Assembly (NCBI GenBank): GCA_964570625.1
Contig: CAZMYW010000004.1
Coordinates: 62,001-126,000 of the forward strand
Origin: JBFLXB01 sp964570625
GTDB taxonomy: Bacteria; Nitrospirota; Nitrospiria; 2-01-FULL-66-17
Reading direction: 5' to 3'
Length of the DNA stretch: 64,000 nucleotides
Part shown: piece after piece, positions 49,894 to 59,300 of the stretch
Position numbering within the stretch: the first letter of the stretch is position 1
Layout: every line of letters starts with the position of its first letter
Made by a program: the position numbers and the translations under genes
The notes under the pieces: generated by a model
Seen by the model: only the letters and a program-made list of their open reading frames with translations
Told to the model about the DNA's origin: nothing
Databases searched by the model: none

Positions 49894-52134
49894 TCAGTGG
49901 TCCGTGGTTCGGGTTTCTTGAGGAGGTGCAGACTCTATTTCCACCTCAGTGTATTCCACGAACGCGTCCTCGTAGATCGTTTCGATGTCCTCCTGCTTAA
50001 GCGCCTGCGGGTTGTTGCGTAGCAACGGGTCCTGCAGCGCCTGTTTGCTCAGGGTCGAAATCGCGGTCTTGTCCACGCCCACCTTCTCCAGGCTGGTGGG
50101 AAGTCCCACATCGAGCATGAGCAACATCACGGCATCGATTGCCCGCTGGGCTGCCGCGCGCGGGCTCAAGCCGGCCACCGACTCGCCCATCATCTCGGCC
50201 ACCTTGGCCATGCGGCGCCCGTCTGCGTAGAGGTAGGCCCTCATCACGTGTGGGAGCAGAATGGCGTTGCCGATGCGCTCCGGCAGATCGAACTGCCCCG
50301 ACAACGAGTGCCCGAGGGCATGCACCGCGCCACTCCTCGCGTTGACGGAGGCTTGCCCAGCCTCGAAGGCCGCGAGCGCCATCTGCTGGCGGGCGTGCAA
50401 GTTATTGCCGTTGGCCACGGCCGCGCGGAGGTTCTCCGAGATTAGCCGCATCGCATCCAGCGCGAGGGTATCGCTCAGGGGATTGGCCCATGTGGAAAAA
50501 TACGCCTCAATGGCGTTCGCGAGGGCATCCATCCCGGTGCTCGCGGTCAGATCCGGCGGCATCGAGCGGGTCATCAAGGGATCGATAAAGACCCGCTCGG
50601 GGATCAATGTGCGGCTGAAAATCTCGATCTTTCGTTTCTGCGTGGCGTCCCGCACAATGCAGAACGGGCTGGTTTCGGCCCCGCCGCCCGCCGTCGTCGG
50701 AACCGCATAGAGCGGCGTGATCGGACGACTGATGCGGTCGACACCCTCATAGTCCAGGATCGAACCGCCGTTCGTGAGGATGATCCCGACCGCCTTCGCG
50801 GTGTCGATCACGCTCCCGCCCCCGACCGCGATGAGCAAATCTGTCCCGGCCTCTTTGCACCGGCCGGCGATCTCGGCGATCACGGTGTGGGGTGCCTCGC
50901 GCGAGACCTGATCCATGACGTCGCACCTCACCCCGGCCTCGGCGAGCGAGGCGGTCACGAGATCAACGAGTCCTTTCTGGGCGACCTCCCGATCGGTCAC
51001 GATCGTCACGTGCGAGGCATGTTCGCCGGCGGCGTGGGGCCCGATGTCCCGCGTGCAATGGCTGCCAAAGATCACCTCGCGAGGCCAGATGGACAGCGTG
51101 GTTGACTGCGGCTTGGCGACCCTCCCTTTCCATCGAGGAGGGCGAGACGGTCTCCCGGCGAGGGGCTTGATGTCCCGCCCTCGCGCCCGGAGGAAATCCG
51201 TCTTGGTAAAGAAGGCGAGCCACACCATCAAGCCGATGGCTCCGAGCAGCGCCGCGGCGCCGAACTCAAGAAATCCTCGCGCGCGCCAGGCCGGCCGGAC
51301 CGCGGCGTCAGCCGCTTCGGCGAGCTGTTGGTAGTCTCCGGCGCTCCGTGTGTGTGCCATCTCGTTTTGGACCTCGCCCATGTCGCGTGCGATCTGCGTG
51401 TCGACTGAGGCGTCATAGAAACGGGCCACTCGATGGCCGTCTGCGACCGCGTCGGCAAGGCGGGCGATCGCCTCGCGGGGAAGTTGTGCCTGGCGGGCGC
51501 TCAGCGCGGCCACGCGTACGTCGGTGCTGAGGGCCATGCGGCGCTCCATCTCGGAGAGCCTCTTGATCCGGGATTGGAGCTGCTCTGCGAAACGGGTCGT
51601 GTTCGGTGCAACGGAGGTGGCCGTCTTCACGATGACCTCGCCGAAGCGCTCTTGAAACCACGCGCCGCTGCGGACGCGCTGTTGTAGGTCCAGGGCACCG
51701 GCGAGGGCGGTGTCGAGCGACGACTGCTCGTTGTAGAGGAGTTGGGCGGTCGTGGCGATCGAGAGCCCGAGCGTTTCTTGCAGGCGGGCGTTGCGACCCG
51801 CGGCGAAGCTGAGCGCGTCGTCGCTGACGTCTCTCCAACGCTGGGCGAGTTGGGTCAGTCGTTCGGAGTCGTACCGCTCCATGGCGAGGATCCGGTTCCC
51901 GATGTCTTCTTGAATGCGAGCGTCTGGTCCATACAGCACCCGTTGAGTCCCCACCCATTCCGGGGAAGCGAGCTGTTCCGGTTCGACTTGAGCGGTCGCG
52001 TCGCCCGTTGCGGCCAGCGCGACGGTTCCCGCTGGGATCAGGACCACGGCCAGAGCGAACCCGACGGACAAGAGCATCGCCCTCAAAGAAACGGTCTGTG
52101 GGTCCGAGGGGCCACGACTTGGGACACTGGTCAT
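49894..52134 (-). CDS. Membrane-tethered iron-containing alcohol dehydrogenase fusion
   Basis: 746 aa. Start ATG 52134 is preceded by GGGGAAGG; the frame is open further upstream without a ribosome site. Residues ~20-42 are a signal/TM helix, ~50-275 a helical, probably periplasmic domain (SDDALSFAAGRNARLQETLG; FAEQLQSRIKRLSEMERRMA), ~285-305 a second TM helix (GFLEFGAAALLGAIGLMVWL). Then a full iron-type ADH (~345-730): LLIAVGGGSVIDTAKAVGI for NAD, and metal ligands in TGMDALANAIEAYF and GAVHALGHSLSGQFDLPERI. Iron ADHs are normally ~380 aa and soluble; the sensor-like front end is unusual. Substrate unknown. Confidence 0.82.
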   Translation of the reverse strand: MTSVPSRGPSDPQTVSLRAMLLSVGFALAVVLIPAGTVALAATGDATAQVEPEQLASPEWVGTQRVLYGPDARIQEDIGNRILAMERYDSERLTQLAQRWRDVSDDALSFAAGRNARLQETLGLSIATTAQLLYNEQSSLDTALAGALDLQQRVRSGAWFQERFGEVIVKTATSVAPNTTRFAEQLQSRIKRLSEMERRMALSTDVRVAALSARQAQLPREAIARLADAVADGHRVARFYDASVDTQIARDMGEVQNEMAHTRSAGDYQQLAEAADAAVRPAWRARGFLEFGAAALLGAIGLMVWLAFFTKTDFLRARGRDIKPLAGRPSRPPRWKGRVAKPQSTTLSIWPREVIFGSHCTRDIGPHAAGEHASHVTIVTDREVAQKGLVDLVTASLAEAGVRCDVMDQVSREAPHTVIAEIAGRCKEAGTDLLIAVGGGSVIDTAKAVGIILTNGGSILDYEGVDRISRPITPLYAVPTTAGGGAETSPFCIVRDATQKRKIEIFSRTLIPERVFIDPLMTRSMPPDLTASTGMDALANAIEAYFSTWANPLSDTLALDAMRLISENLRAAVANGNNLHARQQMALAAFEAGQASVNARSGAVHALGHSLSGQFDLPERIGNAILLPHVMRAYLYADGRRMAKVAEMMGESVAGLSPRAAAQRAIDAVMLLMLDVGLPTSLEKVGVDKTAISTLSKQALQDPLLRNNPQALKQEDIETIYEDAFVEYTEVEIESAPPQETRTTDH

Positions 52135-52548
52135 AACACACCTTCCCCTCTTTTTTTGTTGTAAGCCACCCGACAGACAACGCGGATAGATACGGAGGGG
52201 AGCGCGGCAGATGGAAGGTGCCGTGCAGTGGCACTCTGACTCTGAGGTACGGCCGCGATTGCATGGAACCCTCTTCCAGGGTTCTGGCCAATACAGCCTG
52301 GGCGCAGTGAGACGTTCCACCCGGTGACGAACCGGGTTCCCTTGGGAAGATGGAAAAAGACGGATGAGGAGGGAATGATGCTGTGCCGTTTCTTAGCACT
52401 GCCACTAGGCGAAGTCAAGGTGGCCGCTTCAGGCAGCCCATGGCACCTCGAACCGAAACCGTACCGTGTTCGGTGATGCGCGTCATGATTTCTGCTACAC
52501 TGCCCGCCGTACGGCTGACGATCAGGTCCAGAACGGACGGGGTGACGG
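52135..52548. other. Divergent intergenic region with two small hairpins
   Basis: 414 bp between the Fe-ADH gene (minus) and the DUF485 gene (plus). It contains inverted repeats AACCCT-CTTCC-AGGGTT (near 52270) and ACCCGGT-GACGA-ACCGGGT (near 52319), and a TACACT (52495-52500) that could be a -10 for the plus-strand genes. No RNA gene or conserved ORF was recognised. Confidence 0.45.
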
Positions 52549-53010
52549 ATGGGACGACGCGGCAAAGGTCGACGCGATCGATCGAGTAAGACACCGAACC
52601 GGGATTTCACACCGTCCGTCGCCGCGGAAACCGACGTCGCACCCCTGGGTCGAGCGGGTGCCAAGGCGCCGCACGAACGCACGGCTGCCGATGACATGGA
52701 CGCCGCGGACTGGGACCGTGTGGCCGCGCGCGAAGACTTCCGCGCGCTCATCGCTTCCAAACGAGCCTTCATAGTGCCCGCTACGCTGTTTTTCGTCGTC
52801 TACTACTTTGCGCTGCCCCTGTTGGTGGGGTACGCCCCCGGCGTGATGAAGACCGAAGTCTTCGGCGCGGTGAATCTGGCCTACCTGTTCGCATTGTCTC
52901 AGTTCGTGATGGCCTGGGGCCTGGCTGCGTGGTATTTGCGCGCGGCGGGTCGGTTCGACGCCATGGCTCACGGGATCATCACCGCGCTCGCTCCGCGCAA
53001 GAAACGGTAA
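52549..53010 (+). CDS. DUF485 (YjcH-like) membrane protein
   Basis: 153 aa. DUF485 lies at ~60-145: FRALIASKRAFIVPATLFFV, then two TM helices (PATLFFVVYYFALPLLVGYA and AYLFALSQFVMAWGLAAWYL). The first ~50 residues are basic and low complexity (GRRGKGRRDRSSKTPNRDF), so an internal ATG such as 52696 may be the true start. DUF485 proteins accompany ActP-type acetate/solute symporters, as here: the stop shares a base with the symporter ATG (TAATG). Confidence 0.8.
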   Translation: MGRRGKGRRDRSSKTPNRDFTPSVAAETDVAPLGRAGAKAPHERTAADDMDAADWDRVAAREDFRALIASKRAFIVPATLFFVVYYFALPLLVGYAPGVMKTEVFGAVNLAYLFALSQFVMAWGLAAWYLRAAGRFDAMAHGIITALAPRKKR

Positions 53011-54614
53011 TGTCGACCTCCCTCGCCATGTTCCTGGGGTTCATCGCGCTCACATTGTGGGTCACGTATTGGGCTGCGGGGCGCTCCAGCGGGACCAGCG
53101 CGTTCTTCGCCGCCAACCGTCGCATCACGGGGTGGCAGAACGGCGTGGCGGTGGCCGGTGACTACATGAGCGCGGCGTCGTTCCTGGGTATTGCGGGCAT
53201 TATCGCGTTTCAGGGCTACGACGGGTTCATGTACTCGGTGGGGTGGTTGGTCGCGTATCTCACCGTACTGCTGATCGTGGCCGAACCCTTGCGCAACACC
53301 GGGAAGTACACCATGGCGGATGTGCTCGCCTTCCGATTGAGCCCACGGCCCGTGCGCGCGATGGCGTCGCTCTCTACGCTCACGGTCAGCACGTTCTACA
53401 TGATCGCCCAGATGGTCGGGGCCGGGGCGCTCGTCGCGCTCTTGCTCAAAGATTCCGGGATCGGTTTTGAAACCGCGGTGATCGGCGTGGGCGTGCTGAT
53501 GATTGTGTACGTGGTGTTCGGCGGCATGTTGGCCACCACGTGGGTGCAGATCATCAAAGCGGTGTTGCTCATGAGCGGCACCCTGCTGCTGAGTCTCTTG
53601 GTGCTCGCGCACTACGGGTTCGATCTTGGGGAGTTTTTCCGCGCGGTCACGCACGTGACCTATCACGATAAGAGCGGGCAGGCGGTGACGCAGAACTTTC
53701 TGGAGCCCGGATTGCGCTTCAAGCCGCCGTACGGCGCGCTCGATCTGGTGTCGCTGGGCCTGGCGCTGATCTTCGGCACCGCGGGGCTGCCCCACATCCT
53801 GGTGCGCTTTTACACCGTGCCCGATGCCAAGACCGCGCGTGTGAGCGTGGTGTGGGCCATGGCGATTATCGGGAGTTTCTATATCATGACCACGTTTTTG
53901 GGCTTCGGGGCGGCCACGATTGTGGGGCGAGACGCGATCGCGGCCAACGGGGGCACGAATATGAGCGCGCCGTTGCTCGCGCAAGCGCTCGGCGGCGAGG
54001 TATTTTTCGCGTTCATCTCCGCGGTGGCGTTCGCCACGATCCTGGCCGTGGTGGCGGGGCTGACGATCAGCGCGTCCACGTCGTTCGCGCATGACTTCTA
54101 TACCGCGGTCCTCCATCACGGCCGCGAGCGGAGCCCGGGCGAAGAAGTGCGCGTGGCGCGCGTGACCGCGTGTGTGGTGGGCGTGCTGGCGATGGCGATC
54201 GCCATCGTGGTGGGGCCGAACACCAACGTGGCGTTTCTGGTGGCGTTGGCGTTTGCGGTGGCCGCGTCCGCCAATTTGCCGGTGATCGTGTTTTCGCTGT
54301 TCTGGAAACGGTTTACCACCCGCGGAGCCGTGTGGGGATTGGCCACCGGCCTGGTGTCCTCGATCGCGCTGATTTTGGTCAGCCCCAGCGTCATGACCAT
54401 CGACCCGGCGGGCGTGACCGGCGCGGCACGGCATCTGATCCAGGCCGCCCCGCTGTTCCCGTTGGAGAATCCCGGCATCGTGAGTATCCCATTGGGGTTT
54501 CTGGGCGCGGTGATCGGGACGCTGCTGGGTCGGGAGCCGCACGCTGAAGCCAAGTATGCCGAGCTGCTGGTACGCGCGAACACGGGGTTAGGAGCGGAGA
54601 AAGCCTCGGAGTAG
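53010..54614 (+). CDS. actP: Sodium:solute symporter, ActP (acetate permease) family
   Basis: 534 aa, about thirteen TM helices of the SSS/LeuT fold. Motifs: RRITGWQNGVAVAGDYMSAA, SFLGIAGIIAFQGYDGFMYS, EPLRNTGKYTMADVLAFRLS, FGTAGLPHILVRFYTVPDAK and SAVAFATILAVVAGLTISAS all match ActP. It likely imports acetate or another small monocarboxylate with a cation. Coupled to the DUF485 gene. Solute not provable from sequence, so the symbol is by family. Confidence 0.87.
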   Translation: MSTSLAMFLGFIALTLWVTYWAAGRSSGTSAFFAANRRITGWQNGVAVAGDYMSAASFLGIAGIIAFQGYDGFMYSVGWLVAYLTVLLIVAEPLRNTGKYTMADVLAFRLSPRPVRAMASLSTLTVSTFYMIAQMVGAGALVALLLKDSGIGFETAVIGVGVLMIVYVVFGGMLATTWVQIIKAVLLMSGTLLLSLLVLAHYGFDLGEFFRAVTHVTYHDKSGQAVTQNFLEPGLRFKPPYGALDLVSLGLALIFGTAGLPHILVRFYTVPDAKTARVSVVWAMAIIGSFYIMTTFLGFGAATIVGRDAIAANGGTNMSAPLLAQALGGEVFFAFISAVAFATILAVVAGLTISASTSFAHDFYTAVLHHGRERSPGEEVRVARVTACVVGVLAMAIAIVVGPNTNVAFLVALAFAVAASANLPVIVFSLFWKRFTTRGAVWGLATGLVSSIALILVSPSVMTIDPAGVTGAARHLIQAAPLFPLENPGIVSIPLGFLGAVIGTLLGREPHAEAKYAELLVRANTGLGAEKASE

Positions 54615-54638
54615 CGGCGGGCCACGCCGACCGGGGTT

Positions 54639-55322
54639 CTAGCGCCGCACCACTTCTGCTGTCACCAGATCCGTCAACACAAACCCGTTCTGTTCAACCG
54701 GTGGCCCCACGCTGATCGCGATGGGCTTGCGAAACATCGGCCCGTCCCACGCGAACGTGTGGAACTCGCCGTTTTCTCCGCAGGGGTCCACGTTGTTTGG
54801 GAGGTCTTGCAGGAGCGACTCGTCGAACGCGCGACCCGCGAATTCCTTTGGCATCCGCTGGGAGTCGATGCAGATCAGATGGGCCCGGAGGCCGCCGGCG
54901 ATCATTTCGCGCGCGAGCGCCGCGGTATCGCGCTGCCAGAGCGGGAAGACGCCGCGCATTCCGCTCTGGGCGAGCAGTTGCTCGCGGTAGGCTCGGATGT
55001 CTTCCAAGAACAGGTCTCCGAACACGATGTCCGAGACGCCCTCTCGGCCGGCGGCTTCAAGGGCGTGCTGCATCGCGGCTTCGTATACGGTGTTGGGACA
55101 AGCCGCGGGAATGCGGACCACGTGAAGTGGGAGTCCCAGTGAGGCGGCCTGGGCGCGCAGCAACTCCTCGCGCACGCCGTGGACAGCGATGCGATCAGAA
55201 CCTTCAGTCACGGTCGTTAACAAGCCAACGATCTCCGTGTCGCCCTGTTGTCGGACAGTGTACAACGCCCACGCGCTGTCTTTGCCGCTGCTCCACGCGA
55301 CCCATGCTTTTGGTTGCCTCAT
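54639..55322 (-). CDS. Dph6-like ATP-pyrophosphatase (diphthine-ammonia ligase family)
   Basis: 227 aa from ATG 55322, with GGAGG five bases upstream. PP-loop AWVAWSSGKDSAWALYTVRQ binds ATP; IVFGDLFLEDIRAYREQLLA, VFPLWQRDTAALAREMIAGG and NVDPCGENGEFHTFAWDGPM are typical of the Dph6/adenosine-hydrolase-like family. Bacteria do not make diphthamide, so the true substrate is unknown; a related amidation is likely. Convergent with the actP unit. Confidence 0.82.
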   Translation of the reverse strand: MRQPKAWVAWSSGKDSAWALYTVRQQGDTEIVGLLTTVTEGSDRIAVHGVREELLRAQAASLGLPLHVVRIPAACPNTVYEAAMQHALEAAGREGVSDIVFGDLFLEDIRAYREQLLAQSGMRGVFPLWQRDTAALAREMIAGGLRAHLICIDSQRMPKEFAGRAFDESLLQDLPNNVDPCGENGEFHTFAWDGPMFRKPIAISVGPPVEQNGFVLTDLVTAEVVRR

Positions 55323-55611
55323 CCTGACCTCCATCACCTGCGTTTGCTCGAACATGGCCGTGGATGCCGACGCTCCTCATATCGTGCAATGTCCACCAGG
55401 GGCTGTGGACAGCTAAAAATCTTCTGGATTTTGCGCATACGCAAACGGGCTATGACGCTTGACTGACCTATCTAATTGAAATTTAAATGATTTATTCGGT
55501 TCAAAAAATGAGCACATCGCTAAGTGCTGTGTTAATCACGGGTAAATGTGATGAATCACGAAGGTTATCACCAAGTTTTCCACAGATGGCGTGGATCGGT
55601 TCACAGAGGGA
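55323..55611. other. AT-rich intergenic stretch
   Basis: 289 bp between gltP-like and Dph6-like genes, both minus strand. Bases ~55470-55560 are markedly AT-rich compared with the rest of the window (TTGAAATTTAAATGATTTAT). One DnaA-box-like TTTTCCACA lies near 55576 and TTATCACCA nearby. No gene, tRNA or terminator recognised. Confidence 0.5.
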
Positions 55612-56874
55612 CTATCCGGGAGAATTCGCGCTCCGGCGCGCCAGGACTGTGGCGATGACCAGGTCTCCCGTGACATTGACCATAGTTCTGCACATATCCA
55701 GCAACCGGTCGACGCCCAGGATCACGCCCAGTCCCTCGGGCGGGACACCGACCATGCCTAGGATCATGGCGATGACGGGCAGCGATCCGGCCGGCACCCC
55801 GGCGGTGCCGATGCCGGCCAGAATACAGATGCCCATCACGAGTGCCTGTTCGCCCAGGCTCAGAGAAACGCCGAAGAGTTGGGCCAGGAACAGGACGGTC
55901 ACACCTTCGAACAATGCGGTGCCGTTTTGGTTCATGGCCGACCCGGCGGTCAACACGAACCGGCTCACGTGGCTCGGAAGGCGGAGGTTTTCTTCGGCGA
56001 CTTTCAGCGCCGTGGGCAACGTGGCGCTCGATGACGAGGTGGCGAACGCCGTGGTCATGGCCAATCGCACGTCGCGGAAAAACGCGATCGGCGATCGACC
56101 GCCGAAGACCTTGAGGACCAGGGGATACACCACCACCAGATGCAGCGCCAACGCGAGCAACACCACGCCGACATACGCCAGGAGTTGACCCAGCAGGCCA
56201 ATACCCAATCGAGCGGTCATGGCAAAGAGCAGCGCGCCGATCCCCAGCGGCGCGAGCTTCAGCACCCAGTCGATCAACGTGCGCATCACGTCGTAGACGC
56301 CCTGAACGGCCGACTGGAGACGCCGGGCCGAGTCGGTGCGGGTCAGGGACAGGCCCATCCCGAAGACGAGCGCGAAGAGGATCACGCCGATCATGTCGCC
56401 GTTGGCCGCGGCTTTGATAGGGTTGTCGGGGATCATCCCGACCAACAGCGCCACGGCCGACGAGTCGGGCGTGGGGGGCGCGGTCATTGCGGCGGGGTTC
56501 CCCGCGAGATCGCGCACGGACACCGAGAGTCCTTCTCCGGGGCGGATGACATTGACCAAGGTCATCCCGATCGCCACTGCGACGAGCGAAAGTCCGGCCG
56601 CGTAGATCAGCAGCGTCACTCCCAGGCGTCCCACCTGACCCAGGTCCAGCCCGCACACGCCCACTACCAGGGCGGAGAACACCAGGGGAATCACCAACAT
56701 GAACAACAATCGGAGAAACACCTGACCGATGGGCTGGGCCACGTGTTCGGCCGCCCACACCAACCACGGCGCGTCATGCGCGGTGGCATTGGCGAGCAGC
56801 CCCAGCGTCAGGCCGGCGATCACGCTGATGAGGAGCGTTCGGTGAGTCGCGGGAGATGGAGACAATGCGGACAT
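55612..56874 (-). CDS. Dicarboxylate/amino acid:cation symporter (DAACS/SDF family)
   Basis: 420 aa from ATG 56874; longer upstream starts overlap purC antisense. Eight TM helices plus two re-entrant hairpins: HP1 serine tip AFATSSSSATLPTALKVAEE, TM7 SAMNQNGTALFEG (NMDGT in GltPh), HP2 GIGTAGVPAGSLPVIAMILG and TM8 DRLLDMCRTMVNVTGDLVIA (substrate Asp/Arg). It probably imports C4-dicarboxylates or glutamate with Na+ or H+. The TM8 Arg in DMCRT favours acidic amino acids or dicarboxylates over neutral ones. Confidence 0.9.
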   Translation of the reverse strand: MSALSPSPATHRTLLISVIAGLTLGLLANATAHDAPWLVWAAEHVAQPIGQVFLRLLFMLVIPLVFSALVVGVCGLDLGQVGRLGVTLLIYAAGLSLVAVAIGMTLVNVIRPGEGLSVSVRDLAGNPAAMTAPPTPDSSAVALLVGMIPDNPIKAAANGDMIGVILFALVFGMGLSLTRTDSARRLQSAVQGVYDVMRTLIDWVLKLAPLGIGALLFAMTARLGIGLLGQLLAYVGVVLLALALHLVVVYPLVLKVFGGRSPIAFFRDVRLAMTTAFATSSSSATLPTALKVAEENLRLPSHVSRFVLTAGSAMNQNGTALFEGVTVLFLAQLFGVSLSLGEQALVMGICILAGIGTAGVPAGSLPVIAMILGMVGVPPEGLGVILGVDRLLDMCRTMVNVTGDLVIATVLARRSANSPG

Positions 56875-56925
56875 GGGAGCGATTAGGCGGGAAGTCGGGG
56901 CGGATGTCAACCGCAGAGGCGGGGA

Positions 56926-56955
56926 TTGCGCCGCGGGTCCTGCGTCTGGTATAGC
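56926..56955 (+). promoter_or_regulatory. Promoter candidate for purC
   Basis: TTGCGC at 56926-56931 and TATAGC at 56950-56955, spacer 18 bp, placing the start about 28 bases before the purC ATG. Confidence 0.45.
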
Positions 56956-56989
56956 TACACACGTATTGCGAGACGAAAAGGACGGATGT

Positions 56990-57904
56990 ATGGAAAACGT
57001 GGCGGATCGGCCGGTTGTTCTGGAGACGAACTTCCCGCAACTCGGGGCGAAACGTAAAGGCAAGGTCCGGGATATCTACGACCTGGGGGAGTACTTGCTG
57101 CTGGTCGCCACGGATCGGCTCTCGGCGTTCGACGTGGTGCTCCCGGACGGCATTCCGGGCAAGGGATACGTGTTGACCCAGTTGTCGAAGTTCTGGTTCG
57201 AGTGGTTATGGGAAATGGAAGACGTGTTGCCGCACCATTTGATCTCCACCGACGTGGAGAAGTTCCCACCCGCGTGCCACGCGTATCGCGACGTGTTGCA
57301 GGGGCGCTCCATGCTGGTCGGCAAATACACCCCCCTGCCGGTCGAGTGTATCGTCCGCGGATATCTGGCTGGCTCCGGCTGGAAGGAGTACCGGCAGAGC
57401 GGCACGGTGTGCGGCCAGCCCCTGCCATCGGGCCTCAAGGAAGCGGATCGGTTGCCGCAGCCCATCTTCACCCCATCGACGAAAGCGACCACCGGTCACG
57501 ACGAAAACATTTCGTTCGAGCGGATGGAGTCGCTCATCGGCGCGGATCTGGCCCGCCTCATCCGGCAGTGCAGCCTGACGATCTATCAGCGAGCCGCGGC
57601 GCACGCCGAAGCGCTGGGGATCATCATCGCCGATACCAAGATGGAGTTTGGCCTGGAGTCAGAAACGCAGCAGCCCTATTTGATCGACGAGATCCTGACT
57701 CCGGATTCGTCGCGGTTCTGGCCTAAGGATCAGTACAAGCCGGGGGGCTCGCCGCCCAGTTTCGATAAACAGTTCGTGCGTGACTACCTGGATTCGATCG
57801 GCTGGAATCACCAGCCGCCCGCGCCCACACTTCCGCCCGACGTGATTCGCAAAACGAGCCAAAAGTACGTCGAGGCGCTGACGCGCCTGACGACCACGGG
57901 GTAG
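56990..57904 (+). CDS. purC: Phosphoribosylaminoimidazole-succinocarboxamide synthase
   Basis: ATP-dependent ligation of aspartate to CAIR in purine synthesis. 304 aa, the length of the longer (yeast-like) SAICAR synthases also found in many bacteria. GKVRDIYDLGEYLLLVATDR, LSAFDVVLPDGIPGKG, VECIVRGYLAGSGWKEY, the ATP-loop STKATTGHDENISFE and IADTKMEFGLE ... LIDEILTPDSSRFW are diagnostic. It starts at ATG 56990; the upstream frame is a shadow. A hypothetical gene starts immediately after the stop. Confidence 0.96.
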   Translation: MENVADRPVVLETNFPQLGAKRKGKVRDIYDLGEYLLLVATDRLSAFDVVLPDGIPGKGYVLTQLSKFWFEWLWEMEDVLPHHLISTDVEKFPPACHAYRDVLQGRSMLVGKYTPLPVECIVRGYLAGSGWKEYRQSGTVCGQPLPSGLKEADRLPQPIFTPSTKATTGHDENISFERMESLIGADLARLIRQCSLTIYQRAAAHAEALGIIIADTKMEFGLESETQQPYLIDEILTPDSSRFWPKDQYKPGGSPPSFDKQFVRDYLDSIGWNHQPPAPTLPPDVIRKTSQKYVEALTRLTTTG

Positions 57905-58573
57905 ATGATGGAGCGCGGTCTCGGTGAAGTAGTCAACGCGTTTACCGCCAGCGACGGCCAGCGCCACGTGCTGGTGGGGTTCGACGCGAGGCAAAATTGG
58001 TTGCCGATGGCGAACTGGTGGCCCCAGAACGGACCGTTCCTGTATCTGCTACGCGATGACGTGGAGCGGCCGGCTTCCGTCGATAAGAATATCTGGAGTT
58101 CGGTCTGCACGGTGCTCACGGATCTGGCCCGTCCGGAGGACGCGGGACCGCATCCTCCGTTATGGAACGACTGCGACCGCCTTCTGCGCCATGTCGCCGG
58201 CAAAGACGGGATGGAGGACCGCCGCTACAGCGTCATCGCGGTCACGCTCGCGGTGGAGTCGCTCAACCCAGAAGCGTCCGAGTGGCTGCCCCTGATTGGA
58301 CCGAACGCACCTGATCTCGGCGCGTTGGACGGTCGATGGCGGCTCGTGGGTTACGATGTGGCGAATCCGAAGCTGTACAGTGGGTTGACCGACGCGCCCT
58401 ATCACACCGAACACGAGGACGTATTCTCGTTGCAGGTGCGTTGGGTCAAACACCTCAACGACCGCCACCTGTTCATTCCGTTCGAAGAAGCCAAAGGCTT
58501 CATCACGATCGTCGAACAGCGGGCGCGGCGATTGGTCCCGTTCGGCGTGTTCGGCGTGTGGGAGCGGGTGTAA
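57905..58573 (+). CDS. Hypothetical protein downstream of purC
   Basis: 222 aa, family not recognised. ATG directly abuts the purC TAG, so translation is probably coupled. Trp/Pro-rich composition with segments such as ARQNWLPMANWWPQNGPFLY, VIAVTLAVESLNPEASEWL and DAPYHTEHEDVFSLQVRWVK. No signal, TM helix or metal motif; probably a soluble cytoplasmic protein. Its frame is interrupted by nothing and codon use matches purC, so it is likely a real gene. Confidence 0.65.
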   Translation: MMERGLGEVVNAFTASDGQRHVLVGFDARQNWLPMANWWPQNGPFLYLLRDDVERPASVDKNIWSSVCTVLTDLARPEDAGPHPPLWNDCDRLLRHVAGKDGMEDRRYSVIAVTLAVESLNPEASEWLPLIGPNAPDLGALDGRWRLVGYDVANPKLYSGLTDAPYHTEHEDVFSLQVRWVKHLNDRHLFIPFEEAKGFITIVEQRARRLVPFGVFGVWERV

Positions 58574-58614
58574 CGGCTCGAGATCTTCGCGCTCGCGCGA
58601 TTCGCGGCGTCGGA

Positions 58615-59271
58615 GTGCCGGCTCGTCTGGCCGCGGTGATCCTCATCGCGGCGATCCTGGCCGCCTGCGGCGGCCGGCACCACACGCCCTCATCGGGCGA
58701 ACGGTTTTCCACCGTGGCGTCGTGGTACGGCGAGCCGTTCCACGGCCGCCTGACGGCCTCGGGTGAACGGTACAATATGCACGGGTTCACGGCGGCCCAC
58801 CGATCGTTGCCGTTCGGCACGCGTTTGAAGGTCACCAAACCCGACACCGGGCAGTCCAGCATCGTGACCGTGACGGACCGCGGCCCGTTTATCCGCGGTC
58901 GGCACTTGGATCTTTCGTACGGAGCAGCGCAGCAAATCGGCTTGGTGCGCGAAGGTGTTGGACGCGTGGCGGTCGAAGTTCTGGACCGGGACATGCGGTA
59001 CCAAAAGCGGGTGACGGAAGCCCCGATGCCGGTGGGCTCCGGTGGCTCATTCGCGATCCAGTTCGGGGCGTTTCAGGACTTCGACAACGCGGCTCGGCTC
59101 AAACAGGCCTTGGAACTAGAAACGCGCGGGGTGACGATCACGCAGGTCACGGTAGGCGGAGTCACCTATCACCGCGTCCGCCTCGGCCCCTTCCCCTCGC
59201 GCGACGACGCGCTGGCGCGAGCCAGCGCGTTCGCCGACGAGGGGTATGAGACGATGATCGTGATGCGGTAG
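58615..59271 (+). CDS. rlpA: RlpA-like lipoprotein with SPOR domain
   Basis: 218 aa from GTG 58615 (start uncertain, weak ribosome site). Signal ending in lipobox ILAACGG, then the double-psi barrel: FSTVASWYGEPFHGRLTASG, MHGFTAAHRSLPFGTRLKVT, VTVTDRGPFIRGRHLDLSYG. The catalytic Asp of DRGPF and the His of GRLTASGE...AAHRSLPFG regions are in place for a lytic transglycosylase acting on naked glycan. The C-terminal ~75 residues are a SPOR domain (FAIQFGAFQDFDNAARLKQA) that targets septal peptidoglycan. Confidence 0.88.
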   Translation: MPARLAAVILIAAILAACGGRHHTPSSGERFSTVASWYGEPFHGRLTASGERYNMHGFTAAHRSLPFGTRLKVTKPDTGQSSIVTVTDRGPFIRGRHLDLSYGAAQQIGLVREGVGRVAVEVLDRDMRYQKRVTEAPMPVGSGGSFAIQFGAFQDFDNAARLKQALELETRGVTITQVTVGGVTYHRVRLGPFPSRDDALARASAFADEGYETMIVMR

Positions 59272-59300
59272 GGATCGAACTGAAGTAATGACCGGTCGGG

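Noticed and set aside
55440..55600. Replication origin
   Set aside because: Only one good DnaA-box match and none of dnaA, dnaN, gyrB or gidA nearby.
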